64,000 bases of DNA from Liolophura sinensis (taxonomy: Eukaryota > Mollusca > Polyplacophora > Chitonida > Chitonidae). Positions 25,701-37,718 of this stretch are shown here, in pieces (the first letter of the stretch is position 1; each line of letters starts with the position of its first letter). The notes beneath the pieces are model-generated. The model did no database searches and was not told the origin of the DNA. It saw only the letters and a list, made by a program, of their open reading frames with translations. Position numbers and translations under genes: made by a program. The DNA is taken from positions 659,001 to 723,000 of the forward strand of contig NC_088299.1 of the NCBI RefSeq assembly GCF_032854445.1, read 5' to 3'.

Positions 25701-28700
25701 AAGCCCTGACCACAATAATTGTAGTGACAACCGCGACAGACCAGACACAGATAGGCCAAGCCCTGACCACAACAGGTATAGCGACAGCGATGACGGACCA
25801 GACACAGATAGGCCAAGCCCTGGCAACAACAGGTATAGTGACGACCTCGAAGGACCAGACACAGAGAGGCCAAGCTCTGACCACAACACGTATAATGGAA
25901 ACCCTGAAGGACCAGATACAGATAGTTCAAGCCCTGACCACAACAGGTGTAGTGACAACCGCGACAGACCAGACACAGATAGGCCAAGCCCTGACAACAA
26001 CAGGTATAGTGACAGCCATGACGGACCAGACACAGACAGGCCAAGCCCTGACCACAACAGGTGTAGTTACAACCTTGATGGACCAGACACAGATAGGCCA
26101 AGCCCTGACCACAACAGTTGTAGTGACAACCGCGACAGACCAGACACAGATAGGCCAAGCTCTGACCACAACAGGTATAGCGACAGCGATGACGGACCAG
26201 ACACAGATAGGCCAAGCCCTGACAACAACAGGTATAGTGACGACCTCGAAGGACCAGACACAGAGAGGCCAAGCTCTGACCACAACACGTATAATGGAAA
26301 CCCTGAAGGACCAGATACAGATAGTTCAAGCCCTGACCACAACAGGTGTGGTGACAACCGCGACAGACCAGACACAGATAGGCCAAGCCCTGACCACAAC
26401 AGGTATATTGGCAACACTGACGGACCAGACACAGATAGGCCAAGCCCTGACTACTACAGGTATAGTGACAACCCTGACGGACCAGACACAGAGAGGCTAA
26501 GCTCTGACCACAGCAGGTATAGTGGCAACCCTAATGGACCAGTCACAGATACACCAAGCTCTGACCTCAACAGATATAGTGACTACCCTGATGGACCAGA
26601 CACAGATAGGCCAAGCCCTGACCAAAACAGGTGTAGTGAGAACCGCGACAGAACAGACACAGATAGGCCAAGCTGTGACCACAACAGTTTTAGTGACAAC
26701 CCTGGCGGACAAGACACAGAGATCCCAAGTTCTTACAACAACAGGTATAGTGTCAACCCTGACGGACCACACACAGATAGGCCAAGCCCTGACCACAACA
26801 GGTATAGTGTCAACCCTGATGGACCAGACAGAGATAGGCCAAGCTGTGAACACAACAGGTATAATGACAACCCTGACGAACCAGACACAGAGGCCAAGCT
26901 CTGACCACAACAGTTATAGTGGCAACCCTGATGGACCAGACACAGATAGGCCAAGCTCTGACCAAAACAAGTGTAATGACAACCCTGATGGACCAGAAAG
27001 AGATAGGCCAAGCCTTGACAACAACAGGTATAGTGACAACCCTGACGGACCAGACACAGATAGGCAAAGCTTTTTAACCACCACAGGTATAATGGCAACC
27101 TCAACGGATCAGACACAGATAGGCAAAACCTTGACCACAAAAGGTATAATGACAGCTCTGATGGACCAGACACATACTGGCTAAGCTCTGAGCAAAACAG
27201 GTTTAGTGGCAACAGTGACGGACAAGACACAGATATGCCAAGCTCTGACCTCAACAGGTAAAATGGCAGGCCTGACGGACCAAACACAGATAGGGCAAGC
27301 TCTGACAACAGGTATATTAGAAACCCTGATGGACCAGACACATACTGGCCAAGCCCTGAGCAAGACAGGTCTAGTGGCAACACTGACGGACCAGACACAG
27401 AGGCCAAGCTGTGACCACAACAGGTATAGTGACAACCCTAATGGACCAGACACAGATAGGCCAAGCCCTGACAAAACACGTGTAGTGACAACCCTGATGG
27501 GCCAGACACAGATAGGCCAAGCCCTGGCCAAAACAGTTGTAGTGACATCCGCGAAAGACCAGACACAGATAGGCCAAGCCCAGACAACAACAGGTATAGT
27601 GAGTGTCCTGAAGGACCAGACACAGAGAGCCCAAGTCCGTACCACAACAGGTATAGTGTCAACCCTGACGCACCAGACACAGAGAGCCCAAGTCCGTACT
27701 ACAACAGGCATAGTGTCAACCCTGACGAACCAGACACAGATAGGCCAAGCCCTGACCACTACAGGTGTAGTGTCAACCCTGACGGACCAGACGCAGAGAG
27801 GCCAAGCTCTCACCCAACATGTATAGTGACAACAGTGACGGACCAGACACAGATAGGTCAAGCCCTGGTTACAACAAGTATAGTGACAACCCTGATGGAC
27901 CAGACACAGATAGGCCAAGCCCAGACCACAACAGGTATAGTGACGACCTCGACGGACTAGACACAGAGAGGCCAAGCTCTGACCACAACAAATATAATGG
28001 CATCCCTGACGGACCAGACACAGATAATTTAAGCCGTGACCACAACAGGTGTAGTGACAACAGCGACAGGCCAGACACAGTTAGGCCAAGCCGTGACCAC
28101 GACAGGTATAGTGACAGCCATGACGGACCAGACACAGAGAGGCCAAGCTCTGACCACAACGCATATAGTGACAACCCTGATGAACCAGGCACAGAGAGTC
28201 CAATCCTAACCACAACATGTATAGTGGCAACACTGACAGAACAGACACAGATAGGCCAAGCCCTGGAACAACAGGTGTAGTGACGACCTCGACGGACCAG
28301 ACACAGAGAGGCCAACCTCTGACCACAACAGGTATAATGGCAACCCTCACGGACCAGACACACATAGTTTAAGACCTGACCACAACAGGTGTGATGACAA
28401 CCGCGACAGACCAGGCACAGATAGGCCAAGCTTCGACCACAACAAGTATAGTGACATCCCTGACGGATTAGACACAGAGAGGCCAATCCCTGACCACAAC
28501 AGTTATAGTGACAACCTCAACCGACCAGACACATAGAGGCCAAGCTCTGATCACAGCAGGTATAGTGATAACCATGACGGATCAGACACAAAGAGGCCAA
28601 GCTCTAACCACAACAGGTATAGTGACAACCCTGACGGACCAGACACAGAGAGCCCAATCCTAACCACAACATGTATAGTGGCAACACTGACAGACCAGAC

Positions 28701-31700
28701 ACAGATAGGTCAAGGCCTGATCACAATAAGTATAGTGACAACCCTGATGGACCAGACACAGATAGGCCAAGCCCTGGAACAACAGGTGTAGTGACGACCT
28801 CGACGGACCAGACACAGAGAGGCCAAGCTCTGACCACAACAGGTATATTGACAACCCTGACGGACCAGAAACAGATAGGGCAAACTCTGACCACAACAGG
28901 TATAGTGACAGCCCTGACGGAACAGACACAGATAGGCAAAACCTTAACCGCAACCGGTACATTAGCAACCCTGACGGACCAGACACAAAGACGCAAAACT
29001 CTGGGCAAGACAGGTATAATTGCAACACTGATGGATCAGACACAGAGGCCAAGCCCTGATCACAACAGGGAAGGTGGCAACCTCGACGGACCAGGCACAG
29101 ATAGGCAAAGCCTTGACAACAACAGGTACAGTGACAGCTCTGACGGACCAGACACATACTGGCCAAGCTCGAAGCAAGGCAGGTATAGTGGCAATAATGA
29201 CGGACCAGACACAGATAGGCCAAGCTCTGGCAACAACAGTTAAAGTGGCAACCCTGACGGACCAGACGCAGATAGGCCAAGCCCTGAGAAAGACAGGAAT
29301 AGTAACAGCCCTGACGGACCACACACAGATAGGCCAAGCCCTGACCACAACAGGTATAGTGTCAACCCTGATGGACCAGACACAGATAGGCCAAGCTGGG
29401 AGACCACAACAGGTATAATGACAACCCTGACGGACCAGACACAGAGGCCAAGCTTTGACCACAACAGGTATAATGTCAACCCTGATGGACCAGACACAGA
29501 AAGGCCAAGCTCTGACCAAAACAGGTGTAATGACAACCCTGATGGACCAGACGCAGATAGGCCAAGCCCTGACCACAACAGGTATAAAGACAGCCCTGAC
29601 GGACCAGACACAGATGGGCAAAGCCTTAAACACAACAGATTAATAAGCAACCCTGAAGGACCAGACACGGATAGGCCAAACTCTGAGCAAGACAGGTATA
29701 ATGGCAACCCTTAAGAACCAGACACAGATCGGCCAAGCTCTGGCCACACAGGTATAGTGGCAACCCTGAAGGACCAGACACAGATAGGCCAAGCCCTGAC
29801 CACAACAGGTATAGTGACAACGCTGACGGACCAGACACAGAGAGGATAAGCTCTGATCACAACAGGTATAGTTGCAACCCTAAGGTACTAGGCACAGAGA
29901 GGCCAAGCTCTGACCACAACAGATATAGTGACTACCCTAATGGACAAGACACAAATACGCCAAGCCCTGACCACAACAGTTTTAGTGACAGGCCTGACGG
30001 AGAAGACACAGAGAGCCCAAGTCCTTACCACAACAAATATAGTGTCAACCATGACGGACCAGACACAGATAGGCCAAGCCCTGAGCAAGACAGGTATAGT
30101 GGCAACACTGACGGACCAGACACAGAGGCCAACCTCTGACCACAACAGGTATAGTGACAACCCTAATGGACCATACACAGATAGGCCAAGCCCTGACCAC
30201 AACAGGTGTAGTGACAACCCTGATGGACCAGACGCAGATAGGCCAAGCCCTGACCACAACAGGTGTAGTGACAACCGCGACAGACCAGACACAGATAGGC
30301 CAAGCCCTGACCATAACAGGTATAGCGACAGCGATGACGTACCAGACACTGATAGGCCAAGCCCTGACAAGAGCAGGTATAGTGACAGCCCTGACGGACC
30401 AGACACAGACAGGCCAAGCCCTAACCACAACACGTATAGTGTCAACCATGAAGGACCAGACACAGATAGGCCAAGCCCTGACCAAAACAGGTATAATGAC
30501 AACCCTGACGGACCAGACACAGAGAGGCCAAACTCTAACCACAACAAATATAATGGCAACCCTGACGGACCAGACACAGATAGTTCAAGCCCTGACCACA
30601 ACAGCTGTAGTGACAACACCGACAGACCAGACACAGTTAGGCTAAGCCCTGACCACAACAGGTATAGTGACAGCCATGACGGACCAGACACAGACAGTGC
30701 TTGCTCTGACCACAATGGATAAAGTGACAACCCTGGCGGACCAGACACAGAGGGAAAGCCCTGACCACAACAGGTATAGTGACAACCCTGACGGACAAGA
30801 CACAGATAGGCCAAGCCCTGACCACAACGTGTATAGTGACAGCCCTGACGGACCAGACACAGATAGGCAAAGCCTTAACAATAACAGGTTAATTAGCAGC
30901 CCTGGCGGACCAGACACAGATAGGCCAAACTTTAAGGAAGGCAGGTATAATGGCAACCCTGAAGGACCAGACGCAGATACGCCAAGCCCTGACCACAACA
31001 TGTATAGTGACAGCCCTGACGGACCAGACACAGATAGGCAAAGCCTTAACAATAACAGGTTAATTAGCAGCCCTGACGGACAAGACACAGATAGGCCAAG
31101 CCCTGACCACAACGTGTATAGTGACAGCCCTGACGGACCAGACACAGATAGGCAAAGCCTTAACAATAACAGGTTAATTAGCAGCCCTGACGGACCAGAC
31201 ACAGATAGGCCAAACTTTAAGGAAGGCAGGTATAATGGCAACCCTGAAGGACCAGACGCAGATACGCCAAGCCCTGACCACAACATGTATAGTGACAGCC
31301 CTGACGGACCAGACACAGATAGGCAAAGCCTTAACAATAACAGGTTAATTAGCAGCCCTGGCAGACCAGACACAGATAGGCCAAACTTTAAGCAAGGCAG
31401 GTATAATGGCAACCCTGAAGGACCAGACGCAGATACGCCAAGCCTTGACCACAACAGGTATAGTGACAGCCCTGACGGACCAGACACAGATAGGCCAAGC
31501 CCTGACCACAACAGGTATAGTGACAGCCCTGACGGACCAGACACAGATAGGTCAAGCTCTGACCACAACAGGTATAGTGACTACCCTGATGGACCAGACA
31601 CAAATAGGCCAAGCCCTGACTACAACAGGTGTAGTGACAACCGCGACAGATCAGACACAAATAGGCCAAGCCCTGACTACAACAGGTGTAGTGACAACCG

Positions 31701-33160
31701 CGACAGACCAGACACAAATAGGCCAAGCTGTGACCACAACAGTTTTAGTGACAACCCTGATGAACCTGACACAGATAGGCCAAGCTCTGACCACAACAGG
31801 TATAGAGACATCCCTGACGGACCAGACACAGAGGCCAAGCCCTGACCACAACAGGTGTAGTGACAACCCTGTTGGACCAGACACAGATAGACCAAGCTCT
31901 GAGCACAACAGGTATAGTGTCAACCTTGATGGACCAGACACATACTGGCCAAGCTCTGAGCACAAGAGGTATAATGTCTAACCTGACGGACCAGATACAG
32001 ATAGGCCATGCTCTGACCACAACAGGTATAGTGACAACCCTGACAGACCAAACACACAGGCCAAGCCCTGGCCACAACAGGTATAGTGACAGCCCTGATG
32101 GACCAGACACAGATATTCTAAACTCTGAGCAAGAGTGGTATAATGGCAACCCTAATGGACCAGACACAGAGGCATAGCCCTGATCACAACAGGTATAGTG
32201 GCAACCCTGATAGCCCAGACACAAACAGGCCAAGCCCTGCGCACAACAGGTATAGTGACAACCGTAAGAGACCAGACACAGAGGCCAAGCCGTGACCACA
32301 ACAGGTATAGTGACAGCTCTGAAGGACCAGACACAGAAAGGCCAAGTTCTGACCAAAACAGGTATAGTGACAGCCCTGACGGACCAGACAAAGAGAGGAT
32401 ATACTCTGACCACAACAGGTATAGTGGCATCCCTGATGGACCAGAAACAGAGGCCAAGCCCTGAGCACAACAGGTATAGTGACAGCCCTGAAGGACCAGG
32501 CACAGATAGGCCAAGCCTTCACCACAACAGGTATATTAGCAACCCTGACGGACCAGACACAGATAGGCCAAGCCCTGACCACAACAGGTATAGTGACAGC
32601 CCTGACGGACCAGACACAGATAGGCAAAGCCTTCACCACACCAGGTATATTAGCAACTCTGACGGACCAGACACAGATAGGCCAAGCTCTGACCACAACA
32701 TGTATAGTGACAGCCCTGACGGACCAGACACAGATAGGCAAAGCCTTTACCACAACAGGTATATTAGCAGCCGTGACGGACCAGACACAGATAGGCCAAG
32801 CTCTGACCACAACAGGTATAGTGACAGTTCTGACGGACCAGACACATACTGTCCAAGCTGTGAGCAAGACAGGTATACTGGCAACCCTGACGGACCGGAC
32901 ACAGATAGGCCAAGCTCCGGCAATAACAGTTATAGTGGCAACCCTGAAGGACCAGACACAGATAGGCCAAGCCCTGAGCAAGACAGGTATAGTGGCAACC
33001 CTGACGGACCAGACACAGATTGGCCAACCTCCGAGCAAGACAGGTATAGTGTCAACCCTGAGGGACCAGTCACAGATAGGTCAAGGTCTGACAACAACAG
33101 GTATAGTGATATCTGTAAAACAGTCACAGACTACAACAGGTTTAGTGGCAGCCCTGACTA
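22732..33160. repeat. 57-bp minisatellite, about 180 units
   Basis: The unit is 57 bp: ggaccagacacagataggcc, then aagccctgaccacaacaggt, then atagtgacaaccctgac. Since 57 equals 19 codons, all six frames stay open over long stretches. One plus frame repeats DGPDTDRPSPDHNRYSDNP, another TDQTQIGQALTTTGIVTTL; minus frames give VWSVRVVTIPVVVRAWPIC and LSVSGPSGLSLYLLWSGLG. The longest plus frames are 24075-25595 and 25270-26904. A recurring two-base-short variant (cacagaggccaagc) switches the reading frame many times, for example near 23250, 24275, 25585 and 29045, so a single protein is not maintained. I favour a non-coding array. The alternative, an acidic repetitive secreted protein, is not supported by any flanking exon. 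Confidence 0.93.
30880..31400. repeat. 171-bp higher-order repeat inside the 57-bp array
   Basis: The marker aattagcagccc occurs at 30891, 31062, 31176 and 31347, giving spacings of 171, 114 and 171 bp (three, two and three units). Within a block the order of unit variants is constant: one with gcaaagccttaacaataac, one with caaactttaaggaaggc and one with cagatacgccaagcc. Confidence 0.88.
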
Positions 33161-33164
33161 AAGC

Positions 33165-34145
33165 AGGTATTGTGATATCGGTAACAACTGTGACTGATCA
33201 GACACAGAGAGAGCTCTGACCACAGCAGGTATTGTTATATCGGTAACAACTCTGACCGATCAGACACGGAGAGAGCTCTGATCACAGCAGGTATTGTGAT
33301 ATCTGTAACAACTGTGACCGATCAGACACAGACAGAGCTCTGGCCACAGCAGGTATTGTGATATGTGTAACAACTGTGATCGATCAGACACGGAGAGAGA
33401 GCTCTGATTACAGCAGATATTGTGATATCGGTAACAACTTTGACCGACCAGACACGGAGAGAGCTCTGACCACAGCAGGTATTGTGATATCTGTAACAAC
33501 TGTGATCGATCAGACACAGAGAGAGAGCTCTGACCACAGCAGGTATTGTGATATCGGTAACAACTTTGACCGACCAGACAGACAGCGCTCTGACCACAGC
33601 TGGTATTGTGATATGTGTAACAACTGTGACAGACCAGACACAGACACAGCACTGACCACAACTGGCATTATGCCATCTGTGATAACTGTGACTGGCCACA
33701 CGTGTACCGACAGAGCTCTGACCACAACAGGCATTATGATATCTGAAATAACTGTGGCTGGCCATACATGGACCGACAGAGCTCTGACCACAACAGGCAT
33801 TATGATATCTGTGATAACTGTGACTGGTCATACATGGACCTACAGAGCTCTGACCACAACTGGCATTATGATATCTGTGATAACTGTAACTGGCCATACA
33901 TGGACCGACAGATCTATGGCTGCAACAGGCATTGTGATATCTGTGATAACTGTGACTGGCCATACATGGACCCACAGAGCTGTGACTACAACAGGCATTA
34001 TGACATGAACATCTTTGATAACTGACTGATATGGACCGACAGAGCTCTGACCACAACAGCTATTGTGACATCTGTGATGACTGGGACTGAACAGACGGCT
34101 ACACAGAGCTCTGACCACAACAGGTATTGTTTATTCTATGATAAC
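33165..34145. repeat. 62-64-bp then 66-bp minisatellite, derived from the 57-bp unit
   Basis: Starts of gagctctg at 33211, 33273, 33335 and 33399 give 62-64-bp spacing. At 33713, 33779 and 33845 spacing is 66 bp. The core gagctctgaccacaacagg is shared with the 57-bp array, while the rest is replaced (attgtgatatctgtaacaac, later ggccatacatggaccgacag). The junction near 33100-33200 holds hybrid units. The array ends near 34145. Confidence 0.92.
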
Positions 34146-34465
34146 TGTGACCGATCCGATTCGCCTTACTTTTTTCACGTTTTTCCACGTACATGTGTAC
34201 AAGGTTAATAATATAGATTTGAGCTATTTTGCTAAAAATAATATTATTGACGTGTTCAAGAGATCATAAAATAAATTTACCGCAGCTGTGTATGAAGTCA
34301 GGAAGCACAAATAACCTTGAGGTGGTTAACAAGAATAGAGACTGTATCGCAACTGCACAGATGTATAGCCTCGCTCTGTAACAATTTTTCGTGAAATTCT
34401 ACCCATATAGCCGTGATCTGGCCGCCAGGTGGCATGTTAACTGTCTACTCCTATCACTGATATTG
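34146..34465. other. Spacer, no gene recognised
   Basis: Short AT-rich stretch between the long array and a SINE; nothing recognised. Confidence 0.5.
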
Positions 34466-34477
34466 CTGCGACATTAT

Positions 34478-34750
34478 TTATTTTATTTATTTGATTGGTG
34501 TTTTACGCTGTAGGCCTACTCAAGAATTTTTCAATTATACGACGGCGGTCAGCGTTATGGTGGGAGGAAACCAGACAGAGCCCGGGGGAAACCCACGACC
34601 ATCCGCAGGTTGCTGGAAGACCTTCCCACTTACGACCGGAGAGGAAGCCAACATGAACTGGACTTGGACAAACAGCGACCGCACTGGTGAGAGGCTCCGG
34701 GTCATTACGCTGCACTAGCGCGCTAACTGACTGAGCCACGGAGGCCCCTA
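34478..34750 (-). mobile_element. SINE copy 5, full length with 12-bp target duplication
   Basis: Begins with a tail in reverse (ttatttgattggtgttttac) and runs through ggtgggaggaaaccagacag, gaccatccgcaggttgctgg and ggaagccaacatgaactgg to the head: gcgcgctaactgactgagcc, then acggaggcccct. A perfect direct repeat, ctgcgacattat, flanks it at 34466-34477 and 34751-34762. This is the best-preserved copy for defining element ends. A tRNA-derived head implies RNA polymerase III transcription and LINE-dependent retroposition. Confidence 0.95.
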
Positions 34751-34762
34751 CTGCGACATTAT

Positions 34763-36768
34763 GTCAGGAAGGAAGTCCAAAACATGACCGTTGTTACATA
34801 AGCGAAAAATTCTTTGAGTACGGGGATAAAAGATAAACTGAATAAAAGAAACTTGTGTGAGTTGTGTGGAATTTGGTCAGGTTTTCAGGCACCTTCTGTA
34901 TTGATGAAGCCGGAAATGCTTGGAAAGACCAAGGTAATCCCCAGGGGCCTCCCAGGGATTCAGAACTCTCCGACTCAAGGCTTTATTTAAGATTGATAAC
35001 TTCGATTTGTCTCTGCGGCTTAATAATGGCATTAGTGATTTGGCCATAAGCGGGTCAGGACAGGGGTAAACCAGAGAAGACGAGTTTCCACGTCATCGGT
35101 ATTACAGCAGAAGCTCGCCAGTGAGAACAGTGTGAGCGAAATGAGACGACTGAAGCCCCGGCTTAGCTTCGCAGGAAAAAATTGAATAATTCGATGTGAA
35201 AGTGGTAGGGTGATAGATGTGTCTGATGTTGGCATCAAGCAGATGCCAGACGACACCGTGCGTTATTGACACCCGCATGACGTCATGAGACCATATAGAT
35301 TTCATGTATTTCCAGTCTGGCCCGTGTCGGCGTGGCTTAGTACTGATCTCCCCACCCCCAACACTCTTGGTGGGTAACGCTGACGAATCCACACAGCAGA
35401 CAACATGACCATGTTCCCGGAGCCCATTTGCTACAGGAGACAATACACAATACATGGGTATCATACACCTTCCATCAGCCCCTTGGGTAAACGTGGACAA
35501 TTTCACCCTAACCCCAACAACCTCCTTTATGTTACAATTTTCGTCTTATGACAGCCGTACTTTTCGAAGATCATGTTGGAGTTATTGACTGACAGTGTAA
35601 CCAGTACAATACAGTATGCACGTTTAATCTGCGTTATTCCTTAATTGTGTATACATAATAATCATCGATATATTGTCATTCTCACTGAACAGAGTGATAT
35701 CCTATTTCCTGTAAAAGACAAGCATTGCATTTATATTTCGGTTTTACCAAAACCATCTTCAGGAATGAAATGATCGTCAACGTTAGGGATGCAGATCAGG
35801 CCAGGCTAGATTTCTAGGACTAAAGAAGGAGCATACATGCACTGTTACACAATTAAAGCATTGAAGAATAACAATAGGGACTACTCGCGGTGGCGTTCTA
35901 TACAAACAACGAACGATATGGCGGCAATACAGCCGAAATAGCGTTAAGCCATAGTCCTCCCTTTACATACATATTCTGTACAAACAATAGCAATTCTTTA
36001 CAGGATTTTTATCAATGCTTTATGCTAATTTAGGGGTAGAGCTTATCTTAGCAGCAGTTCTGACCAGTGCTTGGAATTTTCAATGGCTTTGGCATTCTCT
36101 TCAGCAATGCTTTCTAACGTTGTTACCTTTCCACGGGCAAACAGAGTGTACGGTGCATGTAGGCTTAGTACTTGGCAGGTGTGATTGCATTGCTCGCAGT
36201 TCTGAGTGTGTTAAAGGATTTCGTTGTAGGCATTCTTACTGTGTTCGAAGGTTCTGATTATCAGGCATCTCTTTGTTTCGCCACTACAGGCCGATGAGCG
36301 TTCTTCAAGGTAAACTTGAATAAAATCACACTCCTGAGTTCTGTAGACAGACTATTTTTCTCAGATTCGAGGTTGGCTGTTCTGGTTGTAAAATGTACAA
36401 TGGAAAGGGCAAGAGAGCTAAGCAGGGATGAAGGCCTTGGCACCTCTGTTGTGCAGTTATAACCAGATACATCTATATTGTGTTAGAATTTGAAATTTAA
36501 TTTTCACATTGCGAATTTTTATGTATGATTTTTGGCCTTTTTTAAGTTATGGACAGCCTCCTAGCTGACATTTTGATCATTTTTACACAGAAATTGTGTT
36601 AAATGATGTGGAGGAAATGTATGGTTTTGATGATGGTTATTTATATAGCTCCTTTTATATGACAGTTTGCCTACATCGTTCGAATATGCACTTTGATGTC
36701 ACATCACTTCACTGTTCTTTACAATGTTGCAAACGATTTCTAGGGCTTCGTCCCTCTTAAAATTAGTA
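34763..36768. other. Spacer, no gene recognised
   Basis: About 2 kb with no coding signal. Minus-strand frame 35102-35506 (134 codons) and plus frame 36015-36257 match nothing I know. Confidence 0.5.
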
Positions 36769-36770
36769 TT

Positions 36771-36897
36771 ATATTTATTTGAATGATTGGATTTCTACAG
36801 CATTATAGTGGAAGAAAACCAAACAGAGCCCCAGGGGAAACCCAAGACCATGCACAGGTTGTTGCCAGACTTCTCACGTACAGCCAGCATTATGGTG
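36771..36897 (-). mobile_element. SINE copy 6, degraded central fragment
   Basis: Recognisable words are tgattggatttctacagcat, accaaacagagccccagggg, aaacccaagaccatgcacag and cacgtacagcc, in reverse orientation. Head missing. Confidence 0.7.
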
Positions 36898-37718
36898 TCA
36901 GAGTATACTATGTATGGGGATGTTGAACTCGAAAACGGGGGTTCAAGCCTCGTGTCACGCCCGCGCCTTTGATTAAAAAAAATAACAGTATATTTCATCT
37001 GTCTAGGGCAAAATGTTTCCTTACGCAGTGCTTTCAAGTTGTGAGAAACACCAGTGTAGAAGAGCTGCTGTAGAAATGAGGGCTGCTCATTAACCTAACC
37101 ATGTTGCGGAGAATATTCTAGGACTGCTTTCAGGCATGTCACGGCCGGGCAAATCAAAACGATGACGGATGATAAACTGTCACATGACCTTCACGCTTGG
37201 CGTCATGTTTACGTGGACATCCTATACCAGTTTACGTTTGTTTAAAGCGCTTTCCAGTCTATGGTTCATTCGTTCATTCTTTAACGCTTACGTCATTTAC
37301 AGACAAAAAATGTCGCCCTACTACTTTTTTTAATTCATTAAATTTAATTCCCTTATCCAATGGTGTTAATTTCTATGGTGTAGACCTTTTTTGGTAACTG
37401 TCACCGGTTATACGGCAGACTGTGCGCAGTTGAAACTTCAGCGGATGCCCACAGTTGGAAACGGCGTAAAAAGTGCCCAACGCTATTGTCACGCTTACAC
37501 ATCCAGACCCCTCTTGTGTTGAGGGGCTCTAGCTATTGTCTTTTACCCATAATGGAGCCTCAAGCTTTTTGCAAGTAATGTCTCACTGGTAGGTAAAAAA
37601 AAACGTTGAGAGGGTTTCTGGCTTGCAGATTTACGGACTGCTCAACGACCTTGAACGTTAACTTCTAACCAAATGAAAAATGAATTGCAGTCTGAGACCA
37701 TGTGTGAGGCAATCAGTT
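36898..37718. other. Spacer, no gene recognised
   Basis: No coding signal. The boundary to the next array is sharp. Confidence 0.5.

Noticed and set aside
24075-26904. Two plus-strand open frames of 506 and 544 codons, rich in Asp, Pro, Ser and Asn
   Set aside because: They lie wholly within the 57-bp array, overlap equally long frames on the other strand, and change repeat frame within themselves where a two-base-short unit occurs.
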